64,000 bases of DNA. Source: Emiliania huxleyi CCMP1516. Taxonomy: Eukaryota; Haptophyta; Isochrysidales; Noelaerhabdaceae. Numbering within the stretch: position 1 is the first letter of the stretch; each line of letters starts with the position of its first letter. Shown in pieces: positions 18,096-27,080 of the stretch. The notes under the pieces are model-generated. The model was not told the origin of the DNA, made no database searches, and was given only the letters and a program-made list of their open reading frames with translations. The stretch is from positions 763,281 to 827,280 of the forward strand of contig NW_005199274.1 in assembly GCF_000372725.1 (NCBI RefSeq), written 5' to 3'. Both the position numbers and the translations under genes were made by a program.

Positions 18096-21000
18096 CTAGT
18101 CGTCCCAGAGCAGCATCGGCTCCACCAGCACCGGCGCGGTGGCGCCCATCCGGTGAGCGCGCGCGACGACCTGCGCGAGCCGCGCCTACATCTCGGGCGA
18201 TCTCGGGGTGAATCTCGGCGCCCATCTCGGGCGACCTCGACGACGGACTTGCGCGACCTCGTCGTCGATCGGGTTGACAAGGAAGAGGTGCGTGACGAAG
18301 GAGAGGTCCAGGCCTACGGGAGAGCTCCAGGAAGGCTCGAGAAGGAGGCTCCCAGAAGGTGCGTTTTGAAGGAGAGGTCGAGGCCGTGGCTCCCGTCCTC
18401 GCGCAGCGTGAGGATGTGCGTGTCGGTGCGCCGCTCCTCCCACGCGACGCCTAGCCTCGGGCCCTCTCGGGTCCTCTCGCGCCCTCTCCTCAGCCCGAGG
18501 GGGGAGGGCCGAAGGGCACCCTGCAGCACGGGCACGCTGCCGAACGGCACCGGCGGCGAGCGCCCCAGCCAACAGGGGGGGCAGGCGCGCTGCGGCGCCC
18601 GCCACGCGCCGCACTTTGCCCACGCGCGCAGCTTGGCCGGCAGCATGTCGCCCGCCGGCCCGCCGGCTGGAGGAGGGGCGGCGCCCGCCGGCCAGCGGGG
18701 CGGAGGCAGCTTGCTGCCCGCGAGCGGGCCCGCGTCGATCCAGACCTGTCGAGACAAGGCGAGGGCGTGCGGAGACGTCGAGGCGTGGGTGGAGGGTGCC
18801 GCAGCGTGCAGTCGGCCGCACCTCCCGCACGGCGGCGGTGAGGAGGGCCGGGTTGCGGTACGTGTCGAAGTCGCGCAGCTGCCAGCGGCGGTACGCGCCG
18901 CCGCCGCCCTCACGCACGAGCACGCGCTCCTCCTCGACGAGCCACTAGGGAGGGGGGAGGGGGGTAGGGGGGTAGGACGAGCCACTAGGGAGGGGGGAGG
19001 GGGGAAAGGGGGGGGTAGGGGGGTAGGACGAGCCACTAGGGGGGTAGGGGGGTAGGGGGGTAGGGGGGTAGGGGGGCAGGGGGTGGGGGTGGGGATAGGG
19101 GCTGGTCGTTAGTCGTTAGGGTGTAGCGGTCAGGGGTAGGGGGTAGTCGTAGGGTGTAGCGGTCAGGGGTTAGGGGGGGCGGATGCCGTCGCCGCCCACT
19201 CCTCCGCGGAAGGGTCCGCCTCCGCGTCGAGCGGGTCGCCCCCGTGCGGCGTCAGCGTCACCTGGAAGAGGAAGCGGTCGCACGCGTCGTGCTCCACCTG
19301 CGGCTCGTTCTCGTAGCCGCAGCGAGGGCAGCGCCGGAAGGTCTGCTTGTTGTGCCTACCCTCGGGCAATCCCGGGTAATCTCGGGGGATCTCGGGGCCC
19401 TTCGAACGCGCCGCTTTGCTGTGCCGGAAGCGCGCGAGCTCGGAGGAACGGAACGGTCCCCAGTGCTCAGCGACGGCGCCGCTGCCGAGGGCTAGCGTCA
19501 GGTGGCTGCTCACCTGGCAGAGATTCCCCGAGATTACCCGAGATTACCCGAGATTGACCGAGATTGCCCGAGAGTGCCCGTCAGGTGGCTGCTCACCTGG
19601 CTGAGGTCGTTGTCGAACTCGGAGAAGACGACTGCCTTCGGCCGTGGCCTGCCCGCCCCCTCCTTCCACCCGCGCCGCGCCGCTTGCATCACCTCGATCA
19701 CCCGCCTCGCCACGCCCTCGCACACCCGCGATGTGTACGCGCGCTGGCCCGCCGCGCCGCCCGCCTCGCCGGGCAGCTTCGGGAGGATGGCGACGAAGAG
19801 GGGCAGCATCACCGGCGCGGGCAGCGCGAGGTCCGCCTGCGAGTGCGCGCGCGGGAACTCTCGGGCAATCTCGGGCAATCTCGGGCAATCTCGGGCAATC
19901 TCGGGCAATCTCGGGTAGTCTCGGGGGCGGCATCGCGGGAGGTGAGGGTTGCCGAACACCGCGACCAGCGCGTGAAGCAGCTGAGTACGGGCGAGCAACA
20001 TGCCGCCTCGAGTGCCAGCTGGAGCGGCAGGGGGTGTGGGTTCCGCATCTGCGCGGAGGCGACACACCTTGGTGTGTCTGACCATCAGCGGCTTGAGCGT
20101 GCGCACGAGCACCTCGCGCGCCGCCGCCCGCCGGCGAGCGTCCGCTGCGGCGGGCTTGGCGACGGCGCGTGAGAATGCGCGCTCGCCCTCTGCCTCGGCG
20201 GTGGCCTCGTCGGCGCCCTCACTGTGGACATACGGCGAGGCGGTGCGGAGCGGAGCGCCGTACGTCGGCTCGCGGAGGAAGGCGAGCAGCCGCTGCAGCT
20301 GCTGCAGCTGCTTGGCGGGCTCGCCCGCACCGACCGGCGTTCCTGCGGGAAGCTTCGGAGCGGGCTCAGGACAGGGTCATGGGGGAGGGCCTCCTCGCCG
20401 CAACCGACCGGCGCGCCCGACATGACCCACCGCCGCTCGGCCGGCAGGGTTGCGATGAACCGATTCGCCTTGTCGCTCCAGCCCGCCGCCTCGTTTGCCC
20501 CAAGCTCGTGCCCCTCGTCAACCACCAGCCGGAGCCAGCGCAGCCGCATCAGTGAGCTGAGGCCGCCCGGCGGCCCGCCGCCGCGCGTCTTGTGCAAGAA
20601 CTCGGACTGGCACCGCTCGTAGGTCGTGACGACGATCGAGCACGCGCCGAGCAGGTACTCGTCGGGGAGCGGCGGCCACGCCTCCACCTTTGGAAAGGCG
20701 AGGTGAGGTCAGGCCAGGCTGCACCGAGACGGGTGCCACGGGCGATTGAGAGTGCAGCGGCGGTGCACGTGGGTGACGCGTGCGAGGAGTGTGCGTGCGT
20801 GTGCGTGCGTGTGCGTGCGCGCGCGCGTGTGTGTGTCCACCTTTGGCTTGGAGGCTAATCTCGGGTAATCTCGGGTAATCTCGGGTAATCTCGGGTGTCC
20901 ACCTTTGGCTTGGAGGGGAGCCGGAAGCCGCCGGCGGCCTGCCAGTCGCCGAGACCGTCGATCCAGACCGCGCAGCAGCTAGGGCTGCCGTCGTCTCCCC

Positions 21001-23133
21001 GCCGTAGCTGCAGCACGGCGGGGTCGACGTGCCTGCGGGACGTGTCGCGGACGTGTCGCGGACATGTCGCGAACGTGTCGCGGACATGTCGCGGACGTGT
21101 CGTGGACGTGTCGTGGACGTGTCGTGGACGTGTCACCGGCAGAGCTGCTCGTGCCAGTGCTCGAGCAGCGAGGATGGGACGATGATCAGGGTGGCGCTCG
21201 TGCCGATCAGCCGCCGCTCCATCTGCACGCGCTTGCCGAGCGCCTGCGGGCGCGTCGCTCGGAACTTGGAAGGCGTCTCGAGAGGTGTGTCGAAGGTGTC
21301 TCGGAGGTGTGTCGAAGGTGTCTCGGAGGTGTCTCGGAGGTGTGTCGGAGGTGTGTCGGAGGTGTCTCGGAGGTGTGTCGAAGGTGTCTCGGAGGTGTCT
21401 CGGAGGTGTGTCGGAGGTGTGTCGGAGGTGTCTCGGAGGTGTCTCGGAGGTGTGTCGGAGGTGTGTCGGAGGTGTGTCGAAGGTGTCTCGGAGGTGTCTC
21501 GGAGGTGTGTCGGAGGTGTGTCGGAGGTGTGTCGGAGGTGTGTCGGAGGTGTGTCGGAGGTGTGTCGGAGGTGTGTCGGAGGTGTGTCGGAGGTGTGTCG
21601 GAGGTGTGTCGAAGGTGTGTCGGAGGTGTCTCGGAGGTGTGTCGAAGGTGTCTCGGAGGTGTGTCGGAGGTGTGTCGGAGGTGTGTCGGAGGTGTGTCGG
21701 AGGTGTGTCGGAGGTGTGTCGGAGGTGTGTCGGAGGTGTGTCGGAGGTGTGTCGAAGGTGTGTCGGAGGTGTGTCGGAGGTGTCTCGGAGGTGTCTCGGA
21801 AGTGTCTCGGAGGTATCTCGGAAGTATCTCGGAGGTACATGTATCTCCTCGGAGGTATCTTTGGAGAGGACTAGCGAGGAGGTGACTAGGAAGCGTCTGG
21901 CGGCCGTGCACGAAGGCGCGCGCCGTCTTATTGAAGCCTCGCTGGCGCGGGTCGAGCCCCTCCCGCACGGCCAGCAGGTGGAGGCGCACAGGCTCGCGCA
22001 CCGCACGCACCTGGTAGGGTCCGGTGGTAGGGTAAGGTAGGGGAGGTAGGCTTCTCCACACACACAAGGTGGTGGGGCAAAGGCCAGGCTAGCCCTCGCG
22101 ACTCCACGTCTAGAAAGACACTGAGCCCAACGGCATTCCCCACGGCATTCAAAGTGCAAAGGCCCGGTGCGCGTAAATGAGCGGTAGCGCGGTGTGAGAG
22201 GGCGCACCTGCTCGATCGACGCGCGAGCGCCGCCGCGCCTCTCCACCGCCACTCGCACCACCGCCTCCACGTCTGTCTCAAACGCCTCGATCGTCGGGTA
22301 GTCGCCCGGCGCGCCCTGCCGGTTTGCGAACGCAGCGAGGCGGCGGAGCTGCGGCGGCTCGGGACCACTCGCCCAGCCGCGCTCGAAGCCGAGGCGGCGC
22401 AGAAAGTTGGTCAGCTTGAGAAGCTGCTGCAGCCCTGCAGGGTTTGTGCGCAGCAACGGCCAGCCACGCGAGTCCCAAAAGACGGGCGGCAGTGCGGGCG
22501 GCGTGCCTAGCAGGGAGCTGGCCGCGACGTGTCTCGGACACGGCCGCTGCGCAGAGAGAAGCGGGGTGGGGGGTGGGGCGTGCCGACGGTCGAGAGGACG
22601 AGAGCGAGCATCGTCACCGTCTTGCCGAGGCCGGGATCGTCGGCGAGGATGCCGCCGCGCATCGCGCCAAACTCCCACCCCGCGGGCGCCTCGGCCGCGT
22701 GCATTACCCGCAGCGAGCGCAGCTGGTGCGGGTGGAGCCGGCACCCGTGCAGCGCGCCGAAGTGGGTCCGGAAGAGGCCGAGGTACTTGAGTCGCGGGTG
22801 CGCGGCGAGCGCGTCGCGGACGGCGCGGCTGAGCCGCGCGAGCGGCGCGATCTGCGAGCGGCTCAGCACGTGCGGCTCGAGGCTGTCTAAAAAGTCGGGC
22901 AGCGCAAGGAGGTCGCCCCAGCTCGCACAGCTACTGCCGGCCGCTCCGCCGGCCGCTCCGCCGCCGTCGTACTCATAGTCCGAGCCCCATCCAGATTCGT
23001 CCGAGCCGTAGCCCTCTTCGCCCACCGCCGCAGCCGCCGGCTGCGCCTGCGCCTGCGCCTGCGCTGCCGCGGACGCTGGAGGCGCCTCGGGAGGGCGAAG
23101 AGCCGCAAAGACGTCGTCGATTACGCTCTGCAT
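18096..23133 (-). CDS. SNF2-family helicase/ATPase (Rad5/At3g54460-like), many introns
   Basis: Helicase motifs occur in order along the minus strand across several frames, so this is a spliced gene. They are: motif I DDPGLGKTVTMLAL (about 22605-22645), Ia ATLIIVPSSLLEHW (near 21180), the segment SIVVTTYERCQSEF (near 20630), motif II DEGHELGA (near 20515), motif III RRWVMSGAPVG (near 20420), a helicase-C start KAVVFSEFDNDLSQV (near 19625), motif V GLDLSFVTHLFLVNP (near 18290) and motif VI QVVARAHRMGATAPVL (near 18150), ending WDD and a stop at 18096-18098. Motifs V-VI match the SNF2 branch containing the plant F-box/SNF2 protein. The N-terminus holds an acidic Gly/Ser segment (YGSDESGWGSDYEY). 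Introns carry minisatellites, several bounded by duplicated exon sequence. A Cys4-like CPRCGYENE finger sits near 19320. Start Met at 23133; Met 23220 lies in repeat R1. Confidence 0.85.
18288..18385 (-). repeat. Introner-like insert at SNF2 motif V
   Basis: On the plus strand GAAGGAGAGGTCCAGGCC (18297-18314) and GAAGGAGAGGTCGAGGCC (18368-18385) flank a 53-bp insert; similarity extends a few more bases. Both copies encode GLDLSF on the minus strand. Joining at G|GCCTCG (donor GC) and CCGTAG|GCCTGG (acceptor AG) restores one copy. Confidence 0.7.
18946..19090 (+). repeat. GGGGTAGG simple repeat in a SNF2 intron
   Basis: Array of GGGGTAGG and GGGGGGTAGG units with an embedded ACGAGCCACTAGGG motif three times (18936, 18976, 19027). 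Each of those equals part of the adjacent exon sequence GACGAGCCACTAGGGAG, so exon bases have been copied with the array. Confidence 0.8.
19496..19601 (-). repeat. Introner-like CCGAGATTACC insert in the helicase-C domain
   Basis: A perfect 23-bp repeat (CGTCAGGTGGCTGCTCACCT plus GGC) lies at 19496-19518 and 19579-19601. Between them is a CCGAGATTACC array. On the coding strand each copy contains CCAG|GTGAGC, so copy 1 supplies a GT donor and copy 2 the AG acceptor. Splicing leaves LSQVSSHLT intact. Confidence 0.85.
19855..19930 (-). repeat. CCGAGATTGCC array in a SNF2 intron
   Basis: Six tandem copies of TCTCGGGCAA (plus strand), same family as the inserts at 19519-19578 and 20855-20894. 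Flanking duplication is not evident here. Confidence 0.8.
20833..20916 (-). repeat. Introner-like CCGAGATTACC insert before SNF2 motif II exons
   Basis: GTGTCCACCTTTGGCTTGG (22 bp in full) occurs at 20833-20854 and, identically, at 20895-20916, flanking four TCTCGGGTAA units. On the coding strand the duplicated segment contains CAAAG|GTGGAC, giving both splice sites. The codons are SKPKV. Confidence 0.85.
21265..21885 (-). repeat. 0.6-kb GTGTCGGAG minisatellite intron in the SNF2 gene
   Basis: About fifty units of GGTGTGTCGGA/GGTGTCTCGGA (12 bp) between exons KFRATRPQALGKR (21250) and VRAVREPVRLHLLAVREG (about 21960). Because the unit is a multiple of three, all frames are open, which creates long artefactual ORFs on both strands. 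A related GTGTCGCGGAC array lies at 21035-21130. Confidence 0.9.
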
Positions 23134-23185
23134 TAGGACAATATCCGTGCTGTGCAATGCAAGCGGGAACAGGGCGCCGTCCTGT

Positions 23186-23262
23186 GCGGAAAGAACGCGG
23201 ACTGGCGCGGACTGGCACACTCACCGGCCTTCTGTGCGGGAAAGAATTTGATGCTATTGTGT
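23186..23262 (-). repeat. Dispersed repeat R1 (inverted partial copy)
   Basis: GCGGACTGGCGCGGACTGGC followed by an AAAGAATTT tail is the reverse complement of the R1 core CCAGTCCGCGCCAGTCCGC. It covers the upstream Met of the SNF2 gene. Confidence 0.6.
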
Positions 23263-23375
23263 TAGATCTCGTGCCCCTTGATCTTTCGCCGCCGACTCAA
23301 ATGAGATAGGTCGCGGCTCGGTTCTCGCACAGAGAACATGTGCTCCACGGGTGCTCTCGCTAAGAGTGCTGCCTC

Positions 23376-25407
23376 TCACGCGCCGGGCAGCGGGGAGGGG
23401 AGGGGGAGCCCGAGCCGCTCGGAGGTCGGCTGCGCCTCCTCCAGCGAGATGTACTCCACCGCCTCCCCGTCACGCAGCCGCGCCGCTCCCTGCCCGTCCG
23501 CCATCCACCCGACGCCCTCGCCGACGGGGGCATTCTGCTTGAAGAAGCCCGCCCCTCCTTCTCACCCGCCTTGTACTCGCCGTCGTACAACTCTCCGTCA
23601 GGGTAACGGAAGACGCCGCGCCCCTCGAACAAGCCCGCCTTCCACTCGCCGTCGTAAACGTTGCCGTTAGCGGCCCGGAAGACGCCGCGCCCCTCCTGCT
23701 TATCCGCCTTCCACTCGCCGTCGTAGACCCCGCCGTCGGCGAACCGGTAGACGCCGCGCCCCTCCTTCTTACCCGCCTTCCACTCGCCCTCGTAAACGTT
23801 GCCGTTGGCGTACCGCATGACGCCGCGCCCCTCCCGCTCTCCCGCCGCGTTGTACCCTTCACCACCTCGCCCGAGCGAGCCATCGCGTTGGTAGCGTAGG
23901 CACGGTACAGCTGGACGACCACCGGCTTGTCGCCCTTGCCCGTGAAGGAGGCCGCCTCGATCGCGGCGATCACGCGCTTGTTACGCGGCCCCATCCCCTC
24001 GTCGGCGCGGTCCTCCATCTCCGCCACACGGGGCCCGTCGCCGTCGATCTCGACGACCTTGGGCGTCAGCCGCTCTTCCAGCAGCTTGCCCAGCCCTGGG
24101 AAGTAGGCGAGCGCCTCAAACGTCGTCCACCTGCCAGCGGAGAGGGGGGGGCGAGGGGGTGGGGGTGGGGGTGTGGGGGTGGGGGGCGGGGGGGAGTAGC
24201 GGAAGAGTAGAGCTGTGGTGGTGGTGTGCTGGCGGGGCACCTCTGAGAGCGGGTTGGGGACTCTCGCACGCCGCATCGCGGCGGCGGGGGCGGTAGGAAA
24301 GGGTAGAATAGAGGGAGAAGGGGGGGGGGTGCGCACCCGCGAGCGAGGTAAGGGCGGCTGTTGTAGAAGAGGAAGACGGCGATCGCGCCCGGCAACGCGT
24401 CTGCTGCAGAGGCTTCCTCGACCGCCTCCTCCGCCGCCGCGTGCGTTGGGACGCGCACGCGCCACCGGCCCTCCTCGTAGCGCGGGTTCTCAAACGCCCC
24501 GAGAGCACTGCGCAGCTCGGCCTCGGCGCCGGCGCCGTCGAGCCCGCCGCCCTTCTCGACGAGGATGACCACCTCGCCGTCCAGCTCCGCCGGGCGGGCT
24601 GGCACGGAGCGGTGGCGGATGACGATCGTGCCGAAGAGAGAGGCGTAGACGTCGCCCATGACCTGCGGAGGGGCGAGAAGAGGGGAGGCGTGGGGAGAAG
24701 CAAGGGCATGCATGTGTGCGGGCGAGAGAGTGGGGAGTAGAAGAGCGGCGGGCGCAGAGGGCGGCGGGGAGAAGGCGGCGCGGACCTTGAGGGCTTGATA
24801 GAAGAACTCGTCCTCTGCCGCCGTCCTTGGCTTTTGCGGGAGCGAAGAGAAGCTGCGGAGGGGGGGCGCACGGGGGGGGCGGGGGAGGCGGCAGAGTGTG
24901 AGAGAAGCGTCAAGTGAGGGATAGGCGCAGAGGGAAGGCCTGTCCTCCCACGCAGCGCAGTCACTAGGTCTGGGGTGGGTCTGGGGCGGCGGCGCACTCC
25001 CAGAAGAGGGCCGTCACGTGCTCGCCGAGCGGGTGGCGCAGGAAGCGCCGCACGTTCGCCAGATACTCTCCAGTCACGTCGGGGTGGTCCGGCGAGGCCC
25101 AGCCGTAGGTCAGCCCGGCGACTTCGCGGCACAGCGAGCGCAGCGCCGCAACAGCCTCCTCCGGCGTGAGGAAGATGCGGATGCGTCGCTCCTCCTCCAT
25201 CCGCTCCAGCGCTTGCCGGCGGAGGAGCTTGGGCAGCATCGCCTCGGAAAGCTCGCTGCGCAGGAACTCGGCGCGGAGCAGCTTGATGGCGCCCGAGCGG
25301 AGGGCGGCGACGAGCGCCTCGTCGAGGGCCGCCAGCGGCGGGATGCCCTTGTGGTCTGCGGCGGTGAGCTTGGGCAGCGGGGAGGAGATGGGTAGCAGAG
25401 GCTGCAT
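23376..25407 (-). CDS. MORN-repeat protein, multi-exon, with one frameshift
   Basis: Exons on the minus strand. The first (Met 25407 to about 24970) is helical (LLRRQALERMEEERRIRIFL, VAGLTYGWASPDHPDVTGEY) and unrecognised. Next comes AAEDEFFYQAL plus VMGDVYASLFGTIVIRHRSV (about 24830-24370), then TFEALAYFPGLGKLLEERL (about 24130) and VVVQLYRAYATNAMARSGEV. The C-terminus has five MORN repeats of the form YDGEWKAGKKEGRGVFR (about 23840-23560). MORN repeats bind lipids or act as membrane-cytoskeleton scaffolds. After GEKEGR the frame must shift by one base at about 23560 to continue GFFKQNAPVGEGVGWMADG and reach the stop at 23376-23378. The shift lies in a G/C run, so a sequencing error is the simplest cause. 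Confidence 0.7.
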
Positions 25408-25774
25408 TGCGAGTAGCAACACACGTGTCTTGTGAAGGGAAGTAACGGACACGTGTGTTTCGGAGAATTCTTAAGGCGCAAGGGACAGCGGCATTGTGCA
25501 GGTTGAGACTGAACTGGCTCGCCTGCTAACCTCGAAGGGGCTGCCGTCCACGCGTCGCTGCTCAGGCCGGGGGAGGGGGGTTAGAAGATCCCGCTCGTGC
25601 AGGTGGGGACCCTGTCCTTCTCCCACCCCTCGTTTGGGTGCCCGTTTTCTTTATTTATGGTTTGAGTTTAGGTTTTGTTATTTGTTGTAAAAATCTGTAC
25701 GTGATCGCCTGGGAACGTACGTACGGAGGTCGTCGTATGCCCGGCCGAACGAAGGCTGGTCATTGGGCCTGGCC
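25408..25774. other. Intergenic region between MORN and ABC-F genes
   Basis: Divergent promoters would lie here. An AT-richer stretch (25650-25710) is the only visible feature. Confidence 0.4.
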
Positions 25775-26506
25775 ATGACGCTGCGGCTGGCGGCCTTGCA
25801 GCTCATCGCCATCGCGCCCGCCCGCTGCTACCACACTGAGCTTCATCATCTCGGACCGCGGCGCCTTCTCGGACCGCTCCGGGCCGCCGTCGTCGCGACC
25901 GAGGAGGACCGGTCAGAGGCGGTGCCGACAGCCGCTACCGGGCGCGGCTTTGGCTCCGCGGACGGCGGCGCACGTGGCTTCGGCGAGTGGCAGGAGGAGG
26001 ACGAGGACGAGGATGAGGAGATTGACAGCGGCATGACTCCGGAGCAGCGCCGCGCGTGGCGGCGCACCGTGATGACGCGGTGGGCCAAGCTCGTGCAGGA
26101 GAAGGGCGGCGACGCGGGCGCGGAGGGCGGAGAGGTGGTCGCCGCGTTCGACCGCGTCTCGCTCCGCCTCGGCGAGCGCCTCGTCCTCGCGCCACAGTCG
26201 TGGGCCGTGCGGCGCGGGCAGCGACTCGGCGTGCTCGGCGAGTCAGGCTGTGGCAAGTCGATGCAGCTCCGCCTGCTCGCTGGCGAGGCGTCGCCGTCGG
26301 AGGGCGCAGTCGTGCGCGGTGAGGCGGCTCATCATATCTCGGCTGCATCTCGGTTGAATCTCGGCTAGATCTCGGCCGCATCTCCCACAGGCCCAGCGGT
26401 GCGGGTCGCACTGGTCGACCAGGACGCGCCCAGCCGCCTCCGCGCCTGTCGCCTGCTGGTGTCGGCCTTTGCGCGGGAACAGCTCGCCGGCAGCAGTGGA
26501 GAGGAG

Positions 26507-26541
<35 letters not shown>

Positions 26542-26890
26542 GGCGATGAAGTGCGAGGGCGAGTCGCCCGTGGCGTGGGAGTCGTTTGTGGCGCTGCTGC
26601 CGGAGGAGCTGCGACGGCCTGCGGCGCTGGAGGCATATTCGATTCGATTCGATTTGTATTCGATGCGCCCCTCTCTTCGCTGTCGCACGGCCAGCTTCTC
26701 ACACGCGCCCGCCGCCACCACTCACCTCACACACACCACACTGCACACCACACTGCACACCACACTGCACACCGCACCACACCGCACCACGCGGCGCACT
26801 GTGGTCAGTCTGCAGAGTCGCTGTGACCAGGCGCCCCTCTCCTCGCTGTCGCACGGCCAGCTCGTACGCGTCTCGACGGCTCTCGCCCCT
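25775..26890 (+). pseudogene. ABC-F ATPase, N-terminal half, interrupted
   Basis: Starts with a hydrophobic leader (MTLRLAALQLIAIAPARC), consistent with an organelle or secretory presequence, then an acidic linker. An ABC domain follows: FDRVSLRLGERLVL, then Walker A LGVLGESGCGKSMQLRLLAG. After an intron with a CTCGG array (26325-26398) it continues VRVALVDQDAPSRLR, the ABC-F 'DQ' segment, and reaches the signature LSSLSHGQLVRVSTALA at 26883. Walker B (LLLDEPTNHLD) should follow within about ten residues but does not. Its downstream continuation appears at 36690-37830. ABC-F proteins act on ribosomes. A direct repeat of the signature exon brackets an ACACTGCACACC array (26665-26862). Confidence 0.65.
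26665..26862 (+). repeat. Introner-like insert at the ABC signature exon
   Basis: GCGCCCCTCTCTTCGCTGTC and its next 12 bases occur at 26665-26696 and at 26831-26862 with one mismatch. Both encode APLSSLSHGQ. Between them is an ACACCACACTGC array. A GC donor (GAT|GCGCCC) and AG acceptor (GACCAG|GCGCCC) would remove one copy. Confidence 0.75.
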
Positions 26891-27080
26891 AGAAGCGGAA
26901 CACGGACTCTTGAATTCCCACCAGCGCTCGAGAGGGCACGCACTCCGCCGTATTCGGCCGTAGTCGGCCGTTTTCACTGCATTCGTATCCCGTGTACTCC
27001 CGCGGTGGAGGTGTGGAGGGGAGGTGAAGGGACAGGCGTCGGCAGATGTTCTTTCTTCGTGCGTGTGATTAGCGGTGCGA
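26891..27080. other. Left edge of the DNA interrupting the ABC-F gene
   Basis: No coding signal. Includes a short GTATTCGGCCGTAGTCGGCC direct repeat (26949-26972). Marks the approximate left boundary of a ~9.8-kb insertion. Confidence 0.35.

Noticed and set aside
21265-21885. CRISPR-like array
   Set aside because: Units are contiguous 12-mers without unique spacers, and the genome is eukaryotic.
21133-22744. Long open frames of about 235-630 codons on both strands encoding endless SDTPPTHLRHT or GVSEVCRRCV repeats
   Set aside because: They come from a 12-bp minisatellite whose unit length keeps all frames open, located in an intron of the SNF2 gene.
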